Positions 23,890 through 35,106 of a DNA stretch of 64,000 nucleotides are shown here, piece after piece; position 1 is the first letter of the stretch, and each line of letters begins with the position of its first letter. The notes beneath the pieces were generated by a model. That model was not told the origin of the DNA, made no database searches, and saw only the letters and a list, made by a program, of their open reading frames with translations. The stretch comes from Molanna angustata (Eukaryota > Arthropoda > Insecta > Trichoptera > Molannidae). The DNA lies in the NCBI GenBank assembly GCA_963576475.1, contig OY754965.1, positions 2,053,501 to 2,117,500 of the forward strand, in the 5' to 3' direction. The position numbers were made by a program, and so were the translations under genes.

Positions 23890-24015
23890 CAGAATATATA
23901 AAAAGTTGTAAGTCTACAACTTTTATACTCGGAATTTTGAATTTTTTTACAGTCAGTTTTCAGTTATCACCTTAAAGTTTTTACTTTATTTTTCCATATT
24001 TCACATAAACCATAT
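23890..24015. repeat. Dispersed repeat, shared with 29368-29475
   Basis: Both carry 'acaacttttatactcggaat'-type text, a 'cagttatcac/gggttatcaa' segment and 'tttttactttatttttcca' in the same order and orientation. Non-coding. Confidence 0.6.
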
Positions 24016-25046
24016 AAGCTAGAATCCTAAAAATTGGTAAAAATATACACAAATACAAAATCTCAAATTTATTATTTTGAAAAAAAATCCAGAGTCTCAA
24101 TCATTTTTTATTATAAATTTATGTCGCCTATATTATTAAAATATTTAAAAATTTCGAAAAAACCCGAAACACCCCAACTAGATATTTTATTTGCTATAAA
24201 AATATGAATATTGTAGTAGTACATCTCAAACTTTTCTTAACAATTTTTATAAAAATTGAATTTAGTGACGACATCGTTCATACAATTTATAAGGCAGTAT
24301 ACACTACCTACTCAATATCTACGGGGACTCAATAGCTTGATACTTAATCTCCAAACATACATACATGCGATCATGCTGTTTTCATATTCTGTAGGAAAAA
24401 CAGACTGACCTCCATATTATCCTATCCTGACTACATACCTACATGTTTTATATAGAAAAAAAAATATTTATTAATTTGTGCTTTAATTATGGTACGTATT
24501 CTTCAATTATGCGCACTATCGCCATCGACAGTCGGATCTCAAGTTTTACATATAACTAGTAATAAACAAATATATAGCCATCGGTCATCAGTGTACTCGT
24601 CTTAAGAAGAGTAATAGTTCTTTCTAAATTACATACATACATAGGTAATTACATATTATATTAGACCCCGATCATCGCGAATAAAATTGTCAAGGAAGTT
24701 GGTCAACATATAAAACATAATATTTGCGGAAGACATTATCACTTTCTAAATTACTTACCTCCTGACTATTAATTTATTAGGATACTTAGCACAAGCTTCG
24801 TAGATTTTTGCGTCCGATTCAGAGGTCTTTAGCAAGGTACCCAAGTGATAATGAACTGAGTTCGTCTACCTTTCAATTATTTTCCCAACTATGTACTCCC
24901 AAGAGGATAAATTGTATAATGAACACATTTATTAGAGTGAGGGTCAGCGACTGCTAGAATTCGTCATATTTTCCAACTTTTTGACTGGATGTTAATCGTC
25001 TCAAAAACTTTTTGACTGGATGTTAATCGTCTCAAAAACTTTGATC
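24016..25046. other. No feature seen
   Basis: Unassigned AT-rich DNA up to the TTAA element copy 2. Confidence 0.45.
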
Positions 25047-25674
25047 TTAAGAGGGTGACTGCTGCCAACGTACCTACTTTTTCAATTTGAATTTGCATCA
25101 TTACTACAAAACGAATCATTTTGAAAAAAATAACCTAGTTAGTTTGGATATTAATAAAGAAAATATACCTTAACTTTTTAATTGTTCTGTATATATTCTT
25201 GTAGGAAAATAATAAGCATACCCCGTTTTTTGACATTTATCTTAAATTTCTTAAAAACTATAAGGTATAAAGCATATTTTTTTATAAATTAAAGAAGATT
25301 ATGCATTAATTCATCAGGTTAAGTTAAAAAACCCAAAAAAACTTTTATTTCGCAATGGCGCTGAATGGAAAATAAATGTTTTTTAGTTTTATTTACTAAA
25401 CTTGAAGCATTAATGCAACGTCACATAATATTTTTCTAGATATTTTTGTCTTCTTTAATTAAAAATATACGATAAACATGGAAAATCGGGGTGTGCCATT
25501 ATTCATTTACAAGAATTTATACAGAACATTATCAAAAAAAGATATATTTTTCTTTATTAATATCCAAACTATCTAAATTATTTTTTTCAAAACGATTTGA
25601 TAAGAAATAATGATGGTATATCAAATTGAAAAATAGGTACGTTGGCAGCAGTCCCGCCCCCCCCCCCCCCTTAA
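25047..25674. mobile_element. TTAA-flanked palindromic element, copy 2
   Basis: 628 bp between TTAA at 25047-25050 and 25671-25674. Same terminal 'gactgctgccaacgtacct' text as copy 1. The right end has a long C run (25656-25670). A 31-bp direct duplication ('gactggatgttaatcgtctc') lies just outside the left end. Confidence 0.8.
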
Positions 25675-26894
25675 ACCGTGATTTTAAATCATAACAATAT
25701 ATATTTTACACATATAAGATAGCTCCTTCACTAGAATATATCTGTTCTGAAGTAAATTTGTGAATTTATTACTTTTCTATAAACAAATAACATTAAAAAA
25801 AACAATTTTATACACCAATATTATGTGTAGATGATAACGTAATTTCGTAACTGAAACTTCTTCTTCTATCGTGTCGACAGCGTATATTTTAAAATCCTTT
25901 AAATATACGCTGCCTATACAATGACTTTACAAACTTAAAAATTTAATGAATTACTGTCAAATTTTGACATCAGCGCGTTCACAAGTACAGATGAATGAAT
26001 GATTCATTCGACAGCATCATTTTTATTATTTGAAGCATGGTTTAAGTCAAAAATAACCTCAAATATATTTAAGTATAATTGACGATTTTAAATAAATGAT
26101 CCATCATAGAATACAGAGCCGACTAGATAGTAATGAACGATTACGACTTCCTTAAAATACAGACAGTTTAAAATAAACGATAAAATGTACACACATTTAA
26201 TATAATATACAGGTACATATTTGCATAACAACTGAAGAGGAATTTTTTTGAATACTCTTGTTACAATGATAAAAAATAATTTAAAAAACAATCATCATAA
26301 ATTATCAAACTACTTACATATGTATATTATATACTATGACAATTTTATACTTCAAACGATGTGTTGTTTGTTGTATATGAACACAAAGAAAATGGAAACA
26401 CTTTGTCTCATTATAACGAATATAATAGAAATAAAAAGGTTTTAACAAATAATAGAGACGTTATTCAATTGTTTAAATAATGGCGGATCATTAAAATCGA
26501 CATGTTCCCATATCTAATAATATATAAATCATATTTACACCTATGTATTGCATATTAAAATAAATTTGTACAAAGTGATTGAAGGTCTAGAGCAGGAGTA
26601 TTCAAACGTTGATTAAAATTATTTTATTTCAAAAGAAAATTTTAAGTTGTATTAGATGTAGGTAATATACACATAATGAATCGTTTGGAGGCAAACGAAA
26701 TGTGGCTTCACATGAGAATCCTTCGTAAACCGAGGACCGATAAACTGAACAACATAGTATGTAAACGTTCTGGGTATTTAAGGGGAGCTAACAGCAGCAG
26801 GGAATTTATATAGCTGATCAAGAAAACATTCGCACGAATATGTGAACAATATTCTGAAGGAATAAAACGTGAAAATTGTAAAATAACAGACGAA
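25675..26894. other. No feature seen
   Basis: Unassigned. 'cttcttctatcgtgtcgaca' (25858) resembles 'cttcttctattgtgtcagca' at 11317, so a dispersed repeat end may be present. Confidence 0.4.
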
Positions 26895-26982
26895 CATATA
26901 ATTTATTTGTTTATTTATTTATTATTTTATTTATTTATTTATTTAATTATTTATTTATTTAATTATTTATTTATTTAATTTT

Positions 26983-27013
<31 letters not shown>

Positions 27014-27090
27014 TCTATTTATTTAATTATTTATTTATTATTTATTTATTATTATTTTTTTATTTATTTATTTATATTTATTTCTTTTTA
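26895..27090. repeat. (TTTA)n microsatellite
   Basis: About 200 bp of TTTATTTATT with occasional interruptions. Confidence 0.95.
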
Positions 27091-27289
27091 TTTTTTTAAA
27101 ACATACAGTATACATAATAATAATAATTATAAAAACAAAAATGACTCCTACAATTACATGCCTAATTAACATGTTTTCACTTATATAAAAAGTAGTTATA
27201 CCTAAACTTTTTTGCATTTATTTTATTTATTCATTTTTTCTTTCTTTTGCATTGGGCGGGTACATTCGAAACACGAGGAGAAAAGGAAC

Positions 27290-27730
27290 ATCAAGTATTG
27301 CTCTGGTTGAAATTTTAATAGCAAAAATAAAATGAACAAGCAAACAGTAAAAAAATCACATTTTTATATTGTTCTGGTAAAAATTAAAATGCACAAACTA
27401 ATGTTAAAATTAAAAATATAAAGAGTAAAATTCAATATTAATACGTCTCCCAACTTACAAACAAACAATCAAAGGACATACCTACTCATACACTCTGGTA
27501 AAAAAATAATAAATCAAATACTCTGGTTAAAATAAAATGTAAAGCTACAGTTAAAATAAAAATTTATAAGTTAAATTCAATGATATGTCTTCTAACTGAC
27601 AAACAAACAAATAAACAAAAGACACACTGCCATATTATTCTGGTTTAAGATAAAATTATAGAGGCAAAAAGTAGAAGTAACAAAACAAATCAAAAAATAC
27701 TTAAGCTGGAAGAAAAAAGTACAGACAATA
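27290..27730. repeat. Degenerate tandem repeats around 'ctctggttaaaat'
   Basis: Recurring 'ctctggt(t)aaaat', 'aaaattcaat' and 'acaaacaaacaa' blocks at irregular 80-170 bp spacing. No coding sign. Confidence 0.5.
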
Positions 27731-27949
27731 AAAAATACATAAAAAATATATGAATGAAAAAAAAGTATATGAAATTATATATATTATTGTGACGTTGAAT
27801 TTTTACAAACACAAAAGTGTACGGCGCGGCGCTCGGTTTCCTCTGCCTTCCTCAAAAACAGGGTTTGATGTATTAATGTAGGTACAACAAAGGTTTAAAA
27901 ATGAAAATATATTAATAGTATTTTATGTATAATTATAAATGTCCACATA

Positions 27950-28980
27950 CACAAAAATATTATAGTACTTAACTGGTTCTTATCCATGTGAAAACATACA
28001 TCAAGTAGAATCTGAAATTTATCTAGGTATGAAAATTGACTTTAATTGGCAACCACATATTCTCACTTTGTAATAAACTTAGAAATGTATTAGCTAAACT
28101 ATATGTTTAGTTAATACATTTCTAAGAAATATTTTCCGTATACCTATTATTATTATTTATTAGGAGTGGGTCCAACATGCCCCTGCACCGCGACCATAGT
28201 TTGATCTATTGTGCCTCCCTTAGGGGGATGTCACTTCAACAGCAATCCGGTTTCTTGAATAAAGTCCCATATTTTGCAGATTGAAATGCTTCCCAGATCT
28301 TGGGGTCTTAGTATAAAGGCTCCCAGGTGTCTGTGTCTGGATTCCATTAGGGCTGGACGCTCGCAGATCACATGAGAGGCTGTTTCTTCCTCTTGTTGAC
28401 ACTTTTCCGTATACAGTAGAATCCTTAATTTTATACGGCATAGAGGTATGGGGTAAATCATTTAAAACGTAGTAGACAAAGTTAAATCATTATCTAAATG
28501 TAAAGACAACGATGAAATGATATTCAGTGTAACTGAAATACTCCCAGTTAACAAATTATACAATTATCGAGTCATGTTAAATCATTACTTCTCTAATGAA
28601 TATAAATTACCTGTAAAAAATACATATAATTCCAGAAAAGTTGTGCAAAATAAATTGATAATTCCCAGATTGACAAACTATTACGGTGAAAGGACACTGA
28701 AAGTAAGCATACCGAAAATATTTAACACCCTTCCAAGTGGTATGGATAAACTGGATAAAATATCCTCAATTAAAACTATATAGAAAGTAATTAAAAACAT
28801 TTGACACATTTATAAGTAGTAATTACATAAAAACATGTGTCCCATCTAATAATTTTAATACCGTAACTTAAGGAATGTAATATGTACCTTTTAGTATAGG
28901 AAACTCACTGATAGCCTTAAGGCTAGTGAGATCCCAATTATTATTATGTAAAACTTTTATAAAAATAAAAAAATATAAAT
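27950..28980 (+). pseudogene. LINE 3' part interrupted by a second LINE
   Basis: Plus strand: the left part encodes VESEIYLGMKIDFNWQPHI (RT). After the inserted element it resumes SLILYGIEVWGK, then VTEILPVNKLYNYRVMLNHY and SIPKIFNTLPSGMDKLDKIS. These are ORF2 C-terminal landmarks. Frameshifts are present, and a small A-rich tail near 28975 marks the end. Confidence 0.75.
28144..28402 (-). pseudogene. 5'-truncated LINE end nested in another LINE
   Basis: Minus strand: CQQEEETASHVICERPALME (Cys/His pattern seen after the RNase H of I/R1/LOA-type LINEs), then LGAFILRPQDL and a (TAA)n tail at 28144-28160. Flanked by a perfect 12-bp duplication TTTTCCGTATAC at 28132-28143 and 28403-28414. Confidence 0.82.
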
Positions 28981-30051
28981 ATTGAGATGGGTTGGACAAA
29001 TAAGTACTGATAACATTATATTTACAGCGCATTATATAATTAATACGATTCATATGTAAAATGGAGGGAACAACATAATATTATGTAAAACAAGGAAAAT
29101 ACCATAAAATAATCCAATTGTATCAACTTTCAATCGATGTTATTAATAGCAACATTGTTGTGAAAATGATGAGTTATTTTACGATTAATATTGACTATTG
29201 TTGGAGTAAATTCTAAATAGAATATTTATTATGGCAACACTTTGATATCAACGTTGGGAAAGTGTAACAACTGAAGCGGCATTAAGGTAATAAGCAGCAG
29301 AGCAAGAATTATCAAGTTTTCATGATAAAATATTTAAATAAAAAATAATTAAACAAACTCATTTCATGGCCTACAAAACTTTTATACTCAGAATTATGAG
29401 TTTTTGTTTCAATCAGGGGTTATCAATTTTTGAATTTTTACTTTATTTTTCCAAATAATTAAAGCTAGAAATGATACAACTTTTATAGATAAGTAATTGC
29501 TTTTTTTTGTGTGTTGTGTGGTATAACAAATTATTCATTAAGAAAACCTAAGAAATCATGTTCCCTTTCGCATACCTAGGTATGACTTATGGCGTATTTG
29601 AAATGAGAAAACTCCAAAAGACATTTTTTCGAGGGTTGCTTTCGATATCCGTAATATGATCCACAGAGTAAAGAATATACAAAGCTGACACGACCAGGGG
29701 GTTTTTATACAAAGTGTTGTGGAACGAGGGTATTCCCCAACCCAGCACAACTGACTTCGAAAAATAAATAAACAAAGAAAAATAAGGAGGGAAGTTAGGG
29801 CATATAACAATAAAAATCATAGCAAATACTCTTGCAAATTACATTGGTCTGTAAGTAATAATAATTGGGATACTTAGTTTTTTAAATGCACAACATTTGT
29901 TTGACATTAAGATTACAAAAGTGACATTTACTTCTAAGATAGACCAATTGACTTAAAATTTTAGACCAGAGTTAAAAGGAGCAGTATTCGGGATTACATA
30001 CCAAAAAAATAATAAAGTAAATATCTTTAGTAACAGGAGTGAAAAGACCGT
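28981..30051. other. Unassigned apart from the dispersed repeat at 29368
   Basis: Overlapping minus-strand ORFs at 29556-29820 resemble no family I know, and I treat them as chance. Confidence 0.4.
29368..29475. repeat. Dispersed repeat, second copy of 23890-24015
   Basis: Direct copy of the segment at 23890-24015, diverged. No target duplication seen. Confidence 0.6.
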
Positions 30052-30190
30052 CACAGGGTGTCGATTTTCTCGATTTATTTTGAAATGCCTATAATTTTTA
30101 AAATACAAAACATAGATTTTTTAATTTTTCTTGATAACTATTCCGATTACCCGATTCCGGCTTGACGTCGACTTCTTGGACACCCTGTAG
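30052..30190. mobile_element. Small MITE with ACAGGGTGTC ends
   Basis: About 138 bp between 'acagggtgtc' and 'gacaccctgt' (inverted). No ORF. The superfamily is not clear. Confidence 0.5.
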
Positions 30191-31892
30191 AAGCGAATCA
30201 TTCTACTCCGAGGACAGAAATGGCCTACATTGTTTTAGTAAATACTTCCGGGTAACTCAGCGTAACATTGGCATAGATGTTAATTTTCTCTATAAACATA
30301 CTATTTAGTATCTTGTAAAGTAATGTGAGCTCTGATGTTGCTCTTCTATCTGAAAGTGCTTTAGACGCTCAAATTACGACAGATCACCGCCGATACCGGC
30401 CCTCAAGGAAAGAACTCCTGTTAAGTACCTCTGGCTTTGGCAAACAAGGGTGCCCAAACTAATGATTGGTATTAAAAAGGACGATCTTTATTCTTCTGAA
30501 TAAGAAAATTACTTCGTCAGTAAACCTTCTCATACGGGTTTTTGCATCCATTTTCATTTTTCTGAGTTAAAATATTTATTGGCATAACAGTTCCCTAACT
30601 GCTTTCTTGAATCAATCTGTCAAATGACAATATTTTTTTAAGAATTTTAACAGAACAGGAAGGTTAGGTCATAAGCACGTACGATATATTTAGACACATC
30701 CATCGTACGTGCGATATATTAGACCATTTTTTATTAAATTATAATATAGTAAACGCATACATGTCAACCAAGACTAAAATTAACGTGATTAATTAATTCT
30801 ATTTTTGTCGCGTGCGTTTATCAAAAGTTATGTTTTAAGGTTATAAGTACTTCGGCGGTTAAGTTGAAGTTATGATAAATTATCTGTTCTTTGACAATAC
30901 ATATTATAATATATAAAAGCCACATAGAAAACGTACAATGTGGATGTTTTTTTTTCATTCAGGAAATAATATTACGAAGCGTTGTTTTGATATTGAAAAT
31001 CCAAGGTGATAGGAAATGCTCGGATGGCTGGTTGGTCTATTGTGCCACCTGAACAGATCGTGATGCTGTGTCACATCTGGTGGCTTAGTAATACCAACAC
31101 GGAGGACAATATTATTAACGGCAGATCAAATCAAATGAAACCATGTCGTTATTTTTTTTTTTTCACTTTTGCTGTACCTACCTACCTTTGAATCTCGGCA
31201 ATCGTATTATATTTAGATACAATTACGTGTACATTATTCATACTAATTGTATAAATTCATCGACGGTATGTCACGGTAATCATATAATAATATGAATTTT
31301 CATCAACAATCTGATAATTGTATTTAAAATATGCCGACTCCTTTGGTTGAAGCACACAGGAAAAGCATTACGATTACAACATATACGAGTTCCATATATA
31401 TTTAAACAGAAAAAATTCGACCACATATCGGAATATCGAACACTTAAGGTGATTGACAATCAGGCAACTTAGTAACCTACATACCCTCACACTTCTATAC
31501 AAGATCTGCACAACCCCAACACTCCAGTTTATCTACAAAATCAATTTCACTTCCTCTCAGAACACGGGTTACCTCTTCATTCAAATACTGATATAACGCT
31601 CAGTATCCCAGTACACCATACTTCCTTTTTCACCACATCTTTCTCCGTACAAGCAGCTTGTCTTTGAAACCACATCCCATCGCAACTTTGAGTTTCATTA
31701 ACACTTCCCACTTTCAAAAGAATTCTGAGAAATAATTTCCTTACACATAACACTTCAATTTGTCTCCTTATAGTATCCTTGTCCCCCCCCCCCTCTCCTA
31801 TCCCCTCCGTTTTTTTATTATTTTTGTTTTATATGTTTCAATATATATTTAATTCAATACGAGTCATATACACAATTTACCTCACCAAATGA
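30191..31892. other. No feature recognised
   Basis: A local inverted duplication 'gcacgtacgatatat' / 'cgtacgtgcgatatat' lies at 30675-30720. The rest is AT-rich with no coding support. Confidence 0.4.
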
Positions 31893-31965
31893 ATTTGATT
31901 GGTTGGAAGATATTGCCATATTGCAATGAGTCCGCTATTGTGCACATTTATTTATTTATTTATGT
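31893..31965 (+). repeat. SINE family C fragment with (TATT)n tail
   Basis: 'ggttggaagatattgccata' and 'tgcaatgagtccgc' match the family C body. A long (TTTA/TATT) simple repeat follows. Confidence 0.45.
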
Positions 31966-32240
31966 ATTTATTTATTTATTCAGTGATTTATCTATTTATT
32001 TATTTATGAACTTACATATTTATTTATATATGTATTTATTTAAGTATTTATTGAATATTTTATTTGTTTATTTATTATTTTATTAATCATTTATTTATTT
32101 TATTTCAGAAAACTACAGCTTAGAATTAGTACATGTGTACAAAATGTTTAAAATAAATTTATTTATCTATTTATTTATTTATGTACTTATTGATATTATT
32201 ATATATTTACTTTTGATTTATTTATGTAAACAACCAAACA
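31945..32240. repeat. (TATT)n-rich simple repeat
   Basis: Mostly TTTATTTATT with single changes; attached to a SINE family C fragment on its left. Confidence 0.85.
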
Positions 32241-32969
32241 GTCCACGCTATGAATAAACTCTGGCAGTAGACCAAATGATAGATAGAACATTGTGAGACC
32301 AAAATTGAGATGTCTCTACGGTGTAGAGAAGGACCTGCGATATCTGCAGGAGACAAACTAGCGTCGCAGGGCAACTGTCAGATAATGTCTGATCAAAGGT
32401 CAGAGTTTGGCCGAACCGAATGCTTGACTTTTCTAAGAACTTTTATAATAATACAGCACCATGACCTCCTCTGCCGCGTGTTAGTTCTGTCAATACCCGG
32501 AACAAACTTCAATTGGTGTCCTCTTATAGATCGAAGCTCCTCGTTGCTATCCGTGGACTGGCTCCTTGAAGGTCCCATTTGACATGTAGATTTTGTGAAG
32601 AAAAATTTTAAGGCATTTAAGAACGTTTGTCATAGATATGGTACCTTAATATTGGTAGATTCCCGTTAAGTTATTTTTTTACAGAGATCTTGGTCACACG
32701 TTTGACGCTTTATAGTCCACGAGTGTGAATCTTCTATTCACATTCTTCGAATGTTCTTTTTGCACTGTGGTGCCGAGATTGCTAATCTAGAAGGCTCCAT
32801 GAGCTACTTTTCGTGCTATGCAAATTTTTGTGAAGGGGCCGTTTACAATCCCCATCAGAGCGAGTGGTGGTGGAAGTAGCGAAATAATACTGTATAAAAT
32901 ATCGATGCAAATTGCGGAGAAACTATTTATTGAAATGAAATAAAATAATTATTAAACGCACCAAAACGA
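32241..32969. other. GC-richer unassigned patch
   Basis: 32310-32580 is less AT-rich and open on both strands, but neither translation shows a known motif. Possibly an old transposon piece. Confidence 0.35.
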
Positions 32970-33136
32970 CCAGGGGGCAAGTCCAGTCAAACGGTGGAAT
33001 CAAAATCCCCATGATAACCCATATCGTGGATAGAATTATCTTATGGAGTTCTATCATATCTTAAGATAATTATATCCGTGATACGGGTGATCGTGAGGAT
33101 TTTAATTCCACCTTTTGACCGGACTCGCCCCCTAGG
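32970..33136. mobile_element. Palindromic MITE, family M, copy 2
   Basis: Same architecture: 'cagggggcaagtccagtcaa' against inverse 'ggactcgccccctag', with arms containing 'ggtggaatcaaaatcc'. Diverged from copy 1. Confidence 0.8.
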
Positions 33137-33769
33137 TTTAACTGTTTAAACAATGAAATTTAACCAGTTTTAACTGTTTCTAGGGCCAAAACTTCCGCTT
33201 ATTTTTGGCTAGAGCCGAACGTGCTTTTTTTGGCCGAAGGTGGCTGAAACCGAAGCCGATAGTTCGGTTGGACACTGCTGATAGGGTGGGTGGCTGGCTA
33301 CCTGCGTTTTAGCCAAACCTTTGTTATCAGTAAAAAAAGTTTTATCTATTTATGACTGTACTGTTTGGCTGTGTGCACAAAACCAAATGTTTTGTAGTCG
33401 CTAGTATCAGTTGATTTTAACATGAAATTTTGTTACTATTAACAAAAAAAATCTGTGTGTCCGACTTGCGTGAGCGAGTTGCATTATAAATTGAATATCA
33501 ATCTAACATTCACTGTTAATTATCGTATCCAAACGTCAAGTCCCGCTGTTTTGGTTTTGGCAAGAATGCATTTAAAAATAAATTAATAAATTCGTCATAA
33601 CTAATTTGAAATGTTCCAGTAGATAACCGAATGTACTTCCTACTCAAAACTATCCACCATATCAAATGATTTTTCGTCAAGTAAAAATAACAAGATTACA
33701 AATAATATGTCCACCTGTTTTTATTTGAGAAGTTTATCAATTATATTTATTTAATTTACATACAACAAA
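33137..33769. other. No feature seen
   Basis: Unassigned DNA between the MITE M copy 2 and the SINE family C fragments. Confidence 0.4.
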
Positions 33770-34010
33770 GTACACAAAGCAGGGTTTATTGTCATAAGGC
33801 AATCTCTTATAACCATCCATGCGACTTCTTATACTTTTTTTCTTCCTCTTGTCTCGTATTTTTGCAGATTCGAATAAATTGGTTTTCCCATATGGCGCCC
33901 CTCGCATCAATATTTGCGCCTGGCATAAATATGAAACGCTTTTCCCAATATAATGTACACTGACGGGCTTATTGCCATCAGGTAGTTTCTTCAAACCAAC
34001 CAGATTACAA
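33770..34010 (-). repeat. SINE family C fragments
   Basis: Two degenerate pieces on the minus strand (around 33960-34005 'ggttggtttgaagaaactac' and around 33780-33815) share the 'gaagaaa..gcca..ggcaata' core with family C. Confidence 0.45.
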
Positions 34011-34110
34011 AGTATAGCAAAATTATATAATATGTATACATCAACAAAATAATGAAAGTGAAAAAAAAAACAAATAAAGGATTGGGAAGAACAAGGAGAG
34101 GAAATCGGGA

Positions 34111-34300
34111 TCAGGGGGGCAAGTCTGGTCAACCGTCGAAATCAAAACCCTCCATGTTTACCCATATCATGGATATAAATATCATAAATGGAGTTCTTTA
34201 ATATCCTTGCATAGTATAGAACTCCATATGTATGATAATTATATCCATGATATAGGACATAGGTAAACATGGAGGGTTTTGAAGTCCATGATTGGATAAA
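34111..34300. mobile_element. Palindromic MITE, family M, copy 3, right end lost
   Basis: Left end 'caggggggcaagtctggtca' and arms with 'catgttta' and 'gatataattatc' text are present. The right terminus after 'ggagggttttga' does not match the family end, so this copy is truncated. Confidence 0.7.
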
Positions 34301-34439
34301 TAAGTGAATATTGTGATAGAATAAAACCATTTTTCTCTCATTCGGATAAAAGCATCTACTCACTATTTTTATTTGGAACATATTATTTGGATAGTCAAAC
34401 TTTATAGCTCATGAGTTATACTAATTGTATTAATCAGGC

Positions 34440-34570
34440 GTCGTTATTTATTTTTCACGAATATAACAATATTCCTTTGCCATACGATACCACCACGCGG
34501 TTTCCCTATTTGGGGTAGGCAGAGAGAACAAAACGCCAGACTCTTCTATCTTGACATACATGTTTTTCCT
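34440..34570. repeat. Dispersed copy of the 'gtaggcagagagaac' repeat
   Basis: Contains 'ggtaggcagagagaacaaaa' and 'ccagactcttctatcttgac', the motif that is tandemly repeated in the LARD at 50797-51640 and also seen at 17290-17570. Confidence 0.5.
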
Positions 34571-34679
34571 TATTTACATCTACATATTATACATCGCGTC
34601 ATACGCGGTCTCCTACTATTCTGATTTCGTATGTTCTCATTTTTCAAATTCTCATTTTTATATTATGATCATGCTCTCT

Positions 34680-34870
34680 TGATCATGAACTCTTTTTCGG
34701 CCACCCCCTAAATCCCCTTCCATACTCTTTTCAGTTTTTTATACTTTGTTTGTCATGCATTCATTGTTCATTCTCTCTACATGTCCGAACCAATGCAAAT
34801 CATTTATATTCTTTTGTACTCACAATATCTCTTTCAGTATTACATTCCCTTTTGATATCCTCGTTTCTTA
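34680..34870 (-). pseudogene. LINE fragment
   Basis: Minus strand: NINDLHWFGHVERMNNECMT, a standard ORF2 C-terminal signature, followed by broken frames. It lies just downstream of SLC26 gene 1. Confidence 0.65.
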
Positions 34871-34963
34871 TCTTTGGAATACACATTTATAAAGTATTTA
34901 ATCAATATCACGATCGTCAAGGGCCATATAAAGGGAATATTAAAAAGCAAACAATATAATATT

Positions 34964-34969
34964 TTTATT
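34964..34969 (-). terminator. Candidate poly(A) signal of SLC26 gene 1
   Basis: AATAAA on the minus strand about 80 nt after the stop at 35051. It is a plausible cleavage/polyadenylation signal, though in AT-rich DNA such hexamers are common. Confidence 0.4.
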
Positions 34970-35050
34970 ATTTTTTAACAATTTTATTTCCTAATAAATT
35001 AAATTACTCTCTGCCTAACCCAAATAGGGAAATGGCGTTAAAAATAAAAA

Positions 35051-35106
35051 TTAAACATTATCTGCTGTTGAAGAATCTGTAACTGAGATTTTGCTAGATT
35101 TTGCAT
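35051..35106 (-). CDS. SLC26 gene 1, last coding exon
   Basis: 56 nt after TTGTTTCAG. It completes a Tyr codon, then encodes [17 protein letters not shown] and a TAA stop (35051-35053). The short hydrophilic serine-rich tail is usual for the end of this family. Its frame fits exon 11 exactly. Confidence 0.75.

Noticed and set aside
32310..32582. 90-codon ORF as a gene
   Set aside because: The opposite strand is open too and neither translation shows a recognisable motif.
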